Shown piece by piece: positions 54,564 to 63,011 of a DNA stretch of 64,000 nt (the stretch's first letter is position 1; the number at the start of each line of letters is the position of its first letter). The notes under the pieces are model-generated. The model was not told the origin of the DNA. It saw nothing but the letters and a program-made list of their open reading frames with translations, and did not search any database. The position numbers and the translations under genes were made by a program. The stretch comes from an uncultured Clostridia bacterium (lineage in GTDB: Bacteria; Bacillota; Clostridia; Lachnospirales; CAG-274), in the NCBI GenBank assembly GCA_910579745.1, contig CAJTVH010000011.1:1-64000 (forward strand). The letters are read 5' to 3'.

Positions 54564-55559
54564 TTATTTATATTTCTTCTCAAGACGTTCTTTTATTTTA
54601 TTGACTCCATCCTCAATAACTTTAAGTCCCTCAAGTTCGTTGTTTATGGCCTCAATACATTTTTTACTGTAGGCGCTTGTTTTCTGAACAGAACTTCCTA
54701 TGTTGGAAGTAAAGGACTGAACACTCGCCACCATATCCTTAGATTGCTCCGAGAGATTCCTAATCTCTCCCGCGATAATCGTAAAGCTTTTTCCCTGTTC
54801 ACCAGCTCTCGCCGCCTCAATAGAAGCGTTAAAACTTATCATTTGAGTTTCATCGGCGATAGATGAGACAAGCTTGGCCACATTGTTTATCTCTTTAAGC
54901 AATTTTGTAATTTTATCAATTTCAGCGGCAAGTTCCGTTTGACTTCTGTTAAGAGTTTCCGAATCGTCATAAAACTCTTTTAAAATTTCTTTTATTGAGC
55001 TGATATTTTCCTCAACAACTTTATTGTCTTCCTCAAGTTTAAAAGTAACGTTCGCCTGCTCACATATCCTTGTAGCGATAAGCCCTAAAAGATTCGCCGC
55101 TCCTCTTACTTGTTTATCCGTTAAAATAGGAATTTTCCTAACCGCCTCAATATACTCGTCAGGATTTATTCCAAGCTCTCTGGCGACTCCTCTGAAGTAT
55201 TCCTCATCAGGCTCGTGAGTAATAACCTGCCCCCCGATAATACTCCCAATGTGCTTTCCTCCCATAATAATCGGCACTCCAAAATCTGTAAGCCCCGCGT
55301 GACAAGAATAAACAGCCGGCCTGCCTGTGGAAAGCGCCTCCTCACCGCCTCGTCTGTCACAGTCCTCGCATCTTCTTAAACCTTCTGAACAGCCTCTTGT
55401 ATATTTCATACAAAAATCATGAAAATTACTCGGCTTTGTTATACCAACACCCGACATGTCAACAGAAATAGAAGCCATACCTGTAGCGTCGGAAAAAGCG
55501 TCCTGAACGGCCTGAAGATAATTAATATCAATTACATCGGTTAACTTTAAATTTTCCAT
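54564..55559 (-). CDS. Soluble chemoreceptor with PocR ligand-binding domain
   Basis: A 331-residue cytosolic methyl-accepting-type protein with no TM helix. The N-terminal ~170 residues form a PocR domain (LTDVIDINYLQAVQDAFSDA, then the Cys-rich CSEGLRRCEDCDRRGG and PIIMGGKHIGSIIGGQVI), which in other proteins binds small hydrocarbon derivatives such as 1,2-propanediol. Residues ~195-331 are a short MCP signalling hairpin with SSIADETQMISFNASIEAARAGEQGKSF-type tip motifs (tip SFNASIEAARAGE). It probably signals to CheA/CheW encoded elsewhere. AGAGGAAC precedes the ATG. Confidence 0.87.
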   Translation of the reverse strand: MENLKLTDVIDINYLQAVQDAFSDATGMASISVDMSGVGITKPSNFHDFCMKYTRGCSEGLRRCEDCDRRGGEEALSTGRPAVYSCHAGLTDFGVPIIMGGKHIGSIIGGQVITHEPDEEYFRGVARELGINPDEYIEAVRKIPILTDKQVRGAANLLGLIATRICEQANVTFKLEEDNKVVEENISSIKEILKEFYDDSETLNRSQTELAAEIDKITKLLKEINNVAKLVSSIADETQMISFNASIEAARAGEQGKSFTIIAGEIRNLSEQSKDMVASVQSFTSNIGSSVQKTSAYSKKCIEAINNELEGLKVIEDGVNKIKERLEKKYK

Positions 55560-55949
55560 AATCAGTTCCTCTTTTCTATGTATTTTGTATAAATCTTAAA
55601 AATTCTCATAAATACTGAAATTTAGGTATAATTTATAAAAATAAAATATAGTGATAAAAAACCAGCGTTTAATGACACGTTAATAACCGTTTAAGCTCCT
55701 CTTATATAAGTATTTCTCCGCCTCTTTGTCTATACCTATTTTTATATACTAATCTCAACTTAAACAATAAAATTATACTTGAGAAAATCTCTTTTTTCGC
55801 TATTTTAATTCTATATTTTTGTCTGAGATTAATATAAGTTCGCTATATATTTGTTATTAATATCATTTTACACTATATGAAACTATTTTTCAACAAAAAT
55901 ATTTTCATATCGCGTTCTTAATCAGAGGACTGCGTAAAATCTCATATTG
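55560..55949. other. AT-rich intergenic stretch
   Basis: About 390 bp between the chemoreceptor gene and the family-2 palindrome. No gene, RNA or repeat is recognised. A promoter for the chemoreceptor is expected here but is not distinct. Confidence 0.45.
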
Positions 55950-56018
55950 TTAAGGAAACACTGATTTAAAAAAGTCAGCCATCATTTCAGACTTTTAAAT
56001 TAATCAGTGTTTCCTTAA
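55950..56018. repeat. Family-2 palindromic repeat (69 bp, best copy)
   Basis: TTAAGGAAACACTGATTTAA and AATTAATCAGTGTTTCCTTAA are near-perfect inverted ends joined by AAAAGTC/GACTTTT, so almost the whole element folds into one hairpin. It lies 35 bp downstream of the ppdK stop and may also serve as its transcript end. A partial direct repeat (AATTAATCAGCGTT) follows at once. Confidence 0.75.
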
Positions 56019-56052
56019 ATTAATCAGCGTTCACTTTATATAAAAAACCTTA

Positions 56053-58683
56053 TTATTTTCTTGGGTTTTTAATCTGAGCCTGCGCCGCGGCCAATCTCGC
56101 GATAGGCACACGATAGGGCGAACATGATACATAGGAAAGACCTGTATCATGACAAAAAGTAATACTTGACGGGTCCCCCCCATGTTCTCCGCATATACCA
56201 AGTTTCATATCCGGACGAACGCTTCTGCCTTTCTCCGCAGCCATTTTCACGAGAGTGCCCACTCCGCTTTTATCAAGTCTGGCTGTCGGGTCAACCTCAA
56301 ATATATGCTTATCAATATAATCATTTAAGATCTTTCCAGCGTCATCTCTTGAAAGACCATAAGTCATTTGAGTAAGGTCATTCGTTCCGAAAGAAAAGAA
56401 TTCAGCTTCCGTAGCGATTTCATCAGCAAGAAGAGCCGCCCTCGGAATCTCAATCATCGTTCCGACAGAATACTCAATTTTAACTCCCGATTTCTCAATA
56501 ATCTCATCAGCTGTGGAGACAACAATATTTTTAACATATTTAAGCTCTTTAATTTCACAAACAAGAGGAATCATAATCTCAGCCTTTATATCAAATCCCT
56601 TTGACTTTTTAACGCTGATTGCCGCCTCAATAATAGCCCTTGTCTGCATCTTAGCGATTTCAGGATAAGTAACAGCCAGACGGCATCCTCTGTGTCCCAT
56701 CATAGGATTAATCTCATTAAGATTTTTAGCTTTAATTTTAAGCTCTGAAACAGGTTTTCCGAGAAGTTTGGAAACATCCTCAAATTCCGCCTCAGTTTTT
56801 GGCATAAACTCATGTAAAGGCGGGTCAAGAAGACGCACAGTCACAGGTCTGTCCTCCATAACCTCGTAAATTCCCTCAAAATCGCTTTTCTGGAAAGGCA
56901 AAAGCTCATCGAGAGCCTTAATTCTCTCTTCCTCCGTGTCACATAAAATCATCGTTCTTATTTTAGCGATTCTGTCTTCCTCAAAGAACATATGCTCCGT
57001 ACGAACCAAGCCAATGCCCTCCGCTCCAAAATCAAGAGCGACTTTAGCGTCTTTCGGAGTATCGGCGTTCGTGCGTACTTTGAGTTTTCTTATATCATCC
57101 GCCCAGCTCATAAACTCGCCGAAATCACCGGATATCTCAGGTGCCACCGTCTTTATATCACCCTCGTAAATATTTCCTGTCGAACCGTCAATAGATATAT
57201 AGTCTCCTTCTTTGAAAACTTTTCCGCTCAGCTCAAAATATTTTTCTTTCTCATTTATTTTAATCGCCTCACATCCGGAAACGCAGCATCTTCCCATACC
57301 TCTCGCAACAACCGCCGCGTGGGATGTCATACCGCCTCTTACGGTTAAAATACCTTCTGAAACCGCCATACCCTCTATATCCTCTGGAGACGTCTCAAGT
57401 CTTACTAAAACTGTTCTCTCGCCTTTTTCGACAAAATCCTTAGCGTCCTCAGCGCTAAAGCAAACAATACCAGCCGCGGCGCCAGGAGAAGCAGGTAAAG
57501 CGTTTCCAATAGGAGTGGCGTTTTTAAGAACGTTCACGTCAAACATAGGATGTAAAAGCTGGTCAAGCTGTGAAGCGTCAACTTTCACAAGAGCTTCCTC
57601 TTTTGTGAGAAGTTTTTCATTCACCATGTCAATAGCTATTTTCAAAGCGGCCTGAGCCGTCCTTTTAGCGTTTCTTGTCTGAAGGAAATAGAGCTTGCCT
57701 TTCTCAATGGTAATTTCCATATCCTGCATATCCTTATAATGCTTCTCAAGCTTGTCCGCCATTTCCCTAAACTGCTCATAAATCTCAGGCATATCGTTTT
57801 TAAGCTCAGAAAAAGGTTTTGGAGTTCTAACACCAGCTACAACATCCTCGCCTTGAGCGTTAATCATATACTCGCCGTATATTTCTCTGTTTCCGTTAGC
57901 CGGGTTTCTTGAGAACACAACTCCAGTTCCGGAAGTCTCTCCCATATTACCGAATACCATGCTCTGCACGTTGACAGCTGTACCCCACTCATAAGGAATA
58001 TCGTGTTCTTTTCTGTAATAATTCGCTCTTGGATTGTCCCATGAACGGAAAACAGCGCAAACAGCCTCAAAAAGCTGCTCTCTTACGTCGTGGGGGAAAT
58101 CCTTGCCCTGGTCTTCCTTATAAATTTCCTTAAACATAACAGTAACTTTTTTCCAGTCCTCAGCGTCAAGCTCAGGGTCGCTTTTTACGCCTCTCTCTTC
58201 TTTGTATTTGTCAAGAGCCTCCTCAAATTTCTTTTTGGAAACACCTATAACAACATCGGAGAACATCATAATAAATCTTCTGTAAGAGTCATAGGCGAAT
58301 CTCTCGTTGCTTGTTTCCTCCGCCAGAGCTTTGACAGTATCGTCATTAAGCCCAAGATTTAAAACCGTATCCATCATACCTGGCATGGATATTCTCGCTC
58401 CTGAACGAACAGAAACTAAAAGAGGATTTTTTAAATCTCCTAAAACTTTACCTGATAATTTCTCAAGCTCGGCAAGCGCGTCGGAAATTTGTGTTTTTAT
58501 GTATTCCGGCAAAACCTTTCCTGAACTGTTATACTCAGAACAAGCTTCTGAGGAAACTGTAAATCCCGGAGGAACGGGCATACCTATATTGGTCATCTCC
58601 GCGAGATTCGCGCCCTTTCCGCCAAGAATGTCTCTCATAGAGCTGTCTCCTTCGGAAAACATATAAACAATTTTTTTACTCAT
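56053..58683 (-). CDS. ppdK: Pyruvate, phosphate dikinase
   Basis: An 876-residue enzyme interconverting PEP, AMP and PPi with pyruvate, ATP and Pi, common in anaerobes for glycolysis or gluconeogenesis with PPi. The N-terminal ATP-grasp domain has GGKGANLAEM and SVRSGARISMPGMMDT. The swivelling phosphohistidine domain has GGMTSHAAVVARGMG with the catalytic His455, and the C-terminal PEP domain has GLVRTEHMFFEEDR, GHRGCRLAVTYPEI and GICGEHGGDP. The length matches the clostridial enzyme. AGGAGG precedes the ATG. No PPDK regulatory protein gene is adjacent. Confidence 0.97.
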   Translation of the reverse strand: MSKKIVYMFSEGDSSMRDILGGKGANLAEMTNIGMPVPPGFTVSSEACSEYNSSGKVLPEYIKTQISDALAELEKLSGKVLGDLKNPLLVSVRSGARISMPGMMDTVLNLGLNDDTVKALAEETSNERFAYDSYRRFIMMFSDVVIGVSKKKFEEALDKYKEERGVKSDPELDAEDWKKVTVMFKEIYKEDQGKDFPHDVREQLFEAVCAVFRSWDNPRANYYRKEHDIPYEWGTAVNVQSMVFGNMGETSGTGVVFSRNPANGNREIYGEYMINAQGEDVVAGVRTPKPFSELKNDMPEIYEQFREMADKLEKHYKDMQDMEITIEKGKLYFLQTRNAKRTAQAALKIAIDMVNEKLLTKEEALVKVDASQLDQLLHPMFDVNVLKNATPIGNALPASPGAAAGIVCFSAEDAKDFVEKGERTVLVRLETSPEDIEGMAVSEGILTVRGGMTSHAAVVARGMGRCCVSGCEAIKINEKEKYFELSGKVFKEGDYISIDGSTGNIYEGDIKTVAPEISGDFGEFMSWADDIRKLKVRTNADTPKDAKVALDFGAEGIGLVRTEHMFFEEDRIAKIRTMILCDTEEERIKALDELLPFQKSDFEGIYEVMEDRPVTVRLLDPPLHEFMPKTEAEFEDVSKLLGKPVSELKIKAKNLNEINPMMGHRGCRLAVTYPEIAKMQTRAIIEAAISVKKSKGFDIKAEIMIPLVCEIKELKYVKNIVVSTADEIIEKSGVKIEYSVGTMIEIPRAALLADEIATEAEFFSFGTNDLTQMTYGLSRDDAGKILNDYIDKHIFEVDPTARLDKSGVGTLVKMAAEKGRSVRPDMKLGICGEHGGDPSSITFCHDTGLSYVSCSPYRVPIARLAAAQAQIKNPRK

Positions 58684-58720
58684 AATGAAAACCTCCTGTA
58701 AAAATTATATAAATTATTAT

Positions 58721-58865
58721 AGTGTGTATTTGAAAACTAAAATATGTGCAAAAAATTATAAAAAAGTAAAACAAACTTGAAACGTATTTGTTTTATTTTT
58801 CATAATTGTGGGGATATTCTTCATATATAATTCCAATAACTTATAATAGTTTTCAGATACGCCAT
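58721..58865. repeat. Family-1 MITE-like repeat, worn (inverted orientation)
   Basis: AGTGTGTATTTGAAAACTAA at the left and TTATAATAGTTTTCAGATAC with GCC at the right frame a 145-bp copy whose interior is diverged. It sits directly upstream of ppdK and a family-2 element starts about 10 bp beyond it. Confidence 0.7.
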
Positions 58866-58874
58866 CAGTTAATA

Positions 58875-59105
58875 CTAAGGAAAACGCCGCGTAATTTCAA
58901 TAAAACATATTTGTTATGATATTTTTTATAACAATAAAAAAGTTCGCGAAACAGCATTCTCGTTGTCAGTCAAAGCTGTCTGTGCTGTCAGCGTTTGTCT
59001 TTTCGGTACACACATAGTCAAAAGCCTATATTAAAAGGTTTTGACGAAATAAGTGAAAATATCCGCCAAATCCGTAAAAACATAATTGTGCGGTGTTTTC
59101 CTAAA
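58875..59105. repeat. Family-2 repeat, long copy (~230 bp)
   Basis: CTAAGGAAAACGCCGCGTAA at the left is mirrored by TTGTGCGGTGTTTTCCTAAA at the right. The interior has higher G+C (GCTGTCTGTGCTGTCAGCG) and no open frame. It directly follows a family-1 copy, as also seen near 3706 and 27155. Confidence 0.65.
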
Positions 59106-59339
59106 TTTTAATTTAATAAAAATATAGCGTTAACTGTAAATATCGCTTGTTAATAACACATTTTTGTTTTCATTTACCTATTATACCATATACTGTACAA
59201 TAAAACAACACATATGTTCAAAAAAATTGTGCATAAAATATACAAAAAGTTACATTTTCGTCTCAATAATTGAGTTTTTCCTAAATTTCGCTTAAAATTG
59301 TCATATTAAATCCCAATAAAATCAGCTCTTTTTATACTT
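59106..59339. other. AT-rich spacer
   Basis: Part of the 650-bp gap between ppdK and the TolC-like gene that is not repeat. AT-rich with nothing recognised. No clear terminator for the TolC-like gene is visible. Confidence 0.4.
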
Positions 59340-60440
59340 TCACCTGTCAATTAAATTACTGTTTTGAAACTTAGCCATAAGAAGATAATGCTCAAATCTA
59401 TTTTCTGAAATTTTATTTTGAAGTTCCTCAATCTCAAGAGACTTTTTATCAAGTTCAATCAAAGTCGCTTTTCCAATCGCGTATTTTAAGCTTAAAACAT
59501 CCAATTCCTTTTGCTTATAAATAAGTTCCTCATTATATTTCGCGTCATAGGTTTCCCTGCTCAAAATATTTTTATAAATTTTATTTATTGAATCACTGAA
59601 ATTAACCTCAGATTCTTTAATATCCCTTAGCTGCCCCTGAATATCTTTTTCCTTTGAGAGCTTTGAAATATAACTTGTGTTCTCATTATAAGTTGAATAC
59701 TCATATTCCGAAACCTCAAGGTTTTGTTTCTGTTTCGTAATATCAAAGTTACCATCAATCTCAATTTTGATTTTCTCATCAATATCAATATTTCCTATCT
59801 CAGTATAATTAAAGTTGAGCTCAATAGAATACTTTTCCCTCAAATCAATACCTAGCGCTTTATTAAGGTCAATATATAAATTATCTAAATCAATTTTTTT
59901 ATTCTCAGCGTCATTAAGCTTTTTAATATATTCTGTGTTTTTGTCATTAAACTCAGATTCGCTCAATATTCCTTTATTTTGTTTAATTTGAGATATATCC
60001 AGCTCTCTTTTCATTATGGAAAGATTTTTCTCCTGTAATTCTATTTCCTTCTGAGCGTTCACAATGCTTATAAAAAGTTTAGTAATATCATATCTCAAAA
60101 TATCTTTATTTTTCTGAACACTTAAATCATTATTGTCAATAGTATTTTTTAAATCGGCAATTTGCGTTTTAATTGAATAATAAGTGTCGGGATTATTCGC
60201 TAAATCATGATTCAAATCCTCATATTCTTTAATAACAAAAGGTAAATCTTCTTCCAGCTCAATAATTTCTCTGTTATATGAAATCGCTATAGCGAGAGCT
60301 TCGTCAACGGAAAGACTTGTAATTTGTGAAACATCCAAATTGACATTTGACGTTTCCTCTAACTCAGATATAACGTTCCCTGCAAAAACCGGTAAATTAA
60401 AAAAACTAACGTTAAAACAGATAAAAATCGGTATAAACAT
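59340..60440 (-). CDS. TolC-like (outer membrane efflux family) secreted coiled-coil protein
   Basis: About 366 residues from ATG 60440 (AGGTGAT ~11 nt upstream). A signal peptide (MFIPIFICFNVSFFNLPVFA) is followed by SLSVDEALAIAISYNREIIE, the characteristic first helix of TolC-family proteins, and a second internal repeat near YDAKYNEELIYKQKELDVLS ... LKYAIGKATLIELDKKSLEI, which matches the helix-turn of the second OEP repeat. The protein is almost entirely long coiled-coil helices. It lies downstream of HK/RR and MacB-like genes, so it may form the extracytoplasmic part of an export or surface-sensing complex, although no outer membrane is expected in this lineage. Confidence 0.75.
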   Translation of the reverse strand: MFIPIFICFNVSFFNLPVFAGNVISELEETSNVNLDVSQITSLSVDEALAIAISYNREIIELEEDLPFVIKEYEDLNHDLANNPDTYYSIKTQIADLKNTIDNNDLSVQKNKDILRYDITKLFISIVNAQKEIELQEKNLSIMKRELDISQIKQNKGILSESEFNDKNTEYIKKLNDAENKKIDLDNLYIDLNKALGIDLREKYSIELNFNYTEIGNIDIDEKIKIEIDGNFDITKQKQNLEVSEYEYSTYNENTSYISKLSKEKDIQGQLRDIKESEVNFSDSINKIYKNILSRETYDAKYNEELIYKQKELDVLSLKYAIGKATLIELDKKSLEIEELQNKISENRFEHYLLMAKFQNSNLIDR

Positions 60441-60473
60441 TTTTATTTTTATCACCTATCCACCAACTTTCTC

Positions 60474-60632
60474 AGTCAAAGACTATTCGTATTTTTATCT
60501 CACAAAAATTATATAACCATACGGTGTTTTACAACGCCTTTATGTTCAGTGTAAGCTTGCGCTCCCACTGAACATAAGAGCAGGCGCCCCCTCTTAAAAA
60601 GCATCGGCCTCATTCAGTCGGTTAAAAAATAA
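60474..60632. repeat. Family-3 multi-hairpin repeat, copy 3
   Basis: Starts GTCAAAGACTATTCGTATTT. Contains ATGTTCAGTG/CACTGAACAT with a loop including AAGCTTGCGCTC, then AAGAG/CTCTT, and ends CAGTCGGTTAAAAAA. The 5' A/T hairpin and the ACGGTGTTTTACAACGCC stem are imperfect. It lies directly beyond the stop of the minus-strand kinase gene ending at 60640, between it and the TolC-like gene. Confidence 0.75.
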
Positions 60633-60639
60633 CATTAAT

Positions 60640-62055
60640 CTACGCTTTTGGAAATTTAATAACAAAATCTGTTCCTTTTTTTTCCTCGCTGAAAACCTCG
60701 ATTTTTCCATCATGATGCCTAACGATAATTTCAGCGATAGAAAGACCGAGACCATTTCCGGAAACAGTTTTATTATGAGATTTATCCCCTCTAAAAAATC
60801 TGTCAAAAATATAAGGTATATCCTCTTGTTTTATCCCCATACCATTATCCGAAATCCTCATGATAGAAAATTCTTTCTCACAATAAAGACACACATTAAC
60901 TTTTATATAGTCTTTATCTGAGTATTTTATAGCGTTTTCAAAGAATACCCATAAAAGCTGTTTAATAAGGTTAGAATCTCCCATCACGTTTACTTCCTCA
61001 TCACCAATAATATTAAACTCACCGTTGGTGCCAAGAACTGACGCCTCTTTTATAACTTCTGAGACAACATCGTTAAGTGAAATCTTGATTTTGTCTATTT
61101 TTTCGTTTTGTTCGTTTTTAGCGAGAAAAAAAAGCTTGTTAATAAGATTCGACATATACGTGGTTTCATCTTTAATCGAGTCAATAGATTCTTGTAAAAT
61201 TTCCGGGTCACTCTTTCCCCACCTGTCCATAAGGCTGGCATAGCCCTGAATAACAGAAATAGGGGTTTTCAGCTCATGAGAAGCGTTTGAGATAAACTGT
61301 TTTTGTTTCTCAAAAGAGGTCTCAAGCCTGCCCAGCATATCGTTAAAAGTCAAAGCGAGATTTGAGACCTCGTCATCAGACTCCGGCACGTTAATCCTTT
61401 TGCTCAAATCGTTAATACTTATCCTTTCCGCTGTTTTTGTGATTTCAGAAATAGGGTTAAGAACTTTTTTGCTTATAAATCTGCCTATCTTAAAAGACTC
61501 TATAATACCCAAAACATTGGCTATAATAAAAACAACGGCAAAATCCCTTAAAACTTCCCTCTCACTCTCATTTGTTCTAAATACCTCAATGAAATATTGT
61601 CTGCCGTTATGCTCCACAATATTTCTTCTTGATATATAATGTATTCCTTTAACAGTTTCTGTCTCAAAACGTTCCTTTTTTTTGTCAAAGTCCTCTTTGT
61701 TTTTAAGAGGCGGGGGAAAATGAGGATTTTTGTGAGGTTGCTTGTCTATCATGTCTATCTTCCCATTCCCATCTTCCCCAACAAACAGCCGTATCTCAAT
61801 ATTTCTGTTTGGGCTAAGCTTCGCTATCTCGTCAGCTGCTATCTCATTATCCGATTTTATGTAAGAAATCACCTTATCCATGGTTTCAAGAAGCTCGCTT
61901 TCTGAAACCCCCTGATAATAATACCATGTATTAAGCATTATAAATACAGTCAAAGTTATAAATGTAACAGTAAATACAGCGGCGTATAACAATGTTATTT
62001 TGTTGCCTATAGAAAGGCTTTTATATTTTTTTATAAAATTAAATTTATTCCTCAT
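60640..62055 (-). CDS. Sensor histidine kinase (partner of the upstream regulator)
   Basis: Membrane sensor kinase of about 471 residues. TM1 is at about 18-43, a ~125-residue extracytoplasmic sensor with a His/Pro-rich stretch (HKNPHFPPPLKN) follows, and TM2 is near 170-185. HAMP, HisKA with NASHELKTPISVIQGYASL (His ~260), and HATPase_c (ENAIKYS, DNGMGIKQED, GNGLGLSIAEI) complete it. The ATG at 62055 overlaps the regulator's stop by 11 bp. TTG codons upstream are possible alternative starts. It pairs with the OmpR-type regulator and probably senses a cell-envelope signal. A family-3 repeat follows its stop. Confidence 0.9.
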   Translation of the reverse strand: MRNKFNFIKKYKSLSIGNKITLLYAAVFTVTFITLTVFIMLNTWYYYQGVSESELLETMDKVISYIKSDNEIAADEIAKLSPNRNIEIRLFVGEDGNGKIDMIDKQPHKNPHFPPPLKNKEDFDKKKERFETETVKGIHYISRRNIVEHNGRQYFIEVFRTNESEREVLRDFAVVFIIANVLGIIESFKIGRFISKKVLNPISEITKTAERISINDLSKRINVPESDDEVSNLALTFNDMLGRLETSFEKQKQFISNASHELKTPISVIQGYASLMDRWGKSDPEILQESIDSIKDETTYMSNLINKLFFLAKNEQNEKIDKIKISLNDVVSEVIKEASVLGTNGEFNIIGDEEVNVMGDSNLIKQLLWVFFENAIKYSDKDYIKVNVCLYCEKEFSIMRISDNGMGIKQEDIPYIFDRFFRGDKSHNKTVSGNGLGLSIAEIIVRHHDGKIEVFSEEKKGTDFVIKFPKA

Positions 62056-62734
62056 CTTTCGCAAAATAACCAACACCTCTTATAGTGTGTATATATTTAA
62101 CATTATATTTATCATCCAGTTTAGTTCTTAAATATCTGATATAAACATCAACAACATTTGTCTCTCCTATATAGTCATATCCCCATACGTTATTAAGTAT
62201 TTGGTCTCTTGTTATAACTATATTTTTATTTTTAACAAGATAAAAGAGTAACTCAAATTCCCTTTTCGTGAGTTCAACCTCCTCATCGTCAACTTTAACA
62301 ATTCTTTTCGCTGAGTCTATAACCAAATTTTTGAGTTTTAAAACAACTCCTGTATCCTCAGTAAAGCTTCTCACTCTTTTAAGGGCTACTCTCATTCTCG
62401 CCAAAAGTTCCTCTATGGCGAAAGGCTTTGTGACATAATCATCCGCTCCGCTGTCAAGCCCCAACACTTTATCCATTATCTCTCCTTTAGCGGTAATCAT
62501 AATTATAGGAACTTTTGAGTTTTTTCTTACTCTTCTGCAAACTTCTATTCCGCTGATTTCTGGAAGCATTAAATCCAGCAGAAGAATATCGGGTTTTTCA
62601 TTATAAAACATATCAAGCCCATCTCTTCCGTCATTTGAGACACAAACTTCGTATCCCTCATGTTTAAGCTCAAGCTCTATAAAACGGGCAAGCTTAATCT
62701 CATCCTCAATAATTAAAACTTTGTCGGCTTTCAA
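62045..62734 (-). CDS. OmpR/PhoB-family response regulator
   Basis: A 229-residue transcriptional regulator. The receiver domain has the acidic pair EDE (residues 10-12), phospho-acceptor Asp54 in LLLDLMLP and VTKPF with the conserved Lys near 104. The C-terminal winged helix (about 130-229) has VELTKREFELLFYLVKN, VWGYDYIGETNVVDVYIRYL and TIRGVGYFAK. The start is TTG behind GAAGGG. It overlaps the kinase gene and lies about 280 bp downstream of the ABC permease gene on the same strand, so it may control that transporter and the TolC-like gene. Confidence 0.93.
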   Translation of the reverse strand: MKADKVLIIEDEIKLARFIELELKHEGYEVCVSNDGRDGLDMFYNEKPDILLLDLMLPEISGIEVCRRVRKNSKVPIIMITAKGEIMDKVLGLDSGADDYVTKPFAIEELLARMRVALKRVRSFTEDTGVVLKLKNLVIDSAKRIVKVDDEEVELTKREFELLFYLVKNKNIVITRDQILNNVWGYDYIGETNVVDVYIRYLRTKLDDKYNVKYIHTIRGVGYFAKDEE

Positions 62735-63011
62735 AATAATTCCCTTCTTTCACAATTAACACTACCCGCCATTTAATCTGTATCTAAAAAAATATTATCA
62801 ACATTTTAAATAACGTTTAGTAAAAACAGTGCTTTTTAACTCTGACAAAACCAAAATGGAAAAAATCATAAAACAAATTCCGGAAATTAAATTTAAACTA
62901 AAGAAACATAGTTCATAATTTATATTAGTCAAATAAAACCACATTCTAATCCCTGAACTTATTTGTTTTTAATTTCGTTGGCTATAATTATAAAACAGCA
63001 ATACTCTTTAT

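Noticed and set aside
60594..60806. 70-codon minus-strand frame ending FFNRLNEADAF
   Set aside because: It overlaps the kinase C-terminus in another frame. Its end is the family-3 repeat, so it is noted as a finding but not called as a gene.
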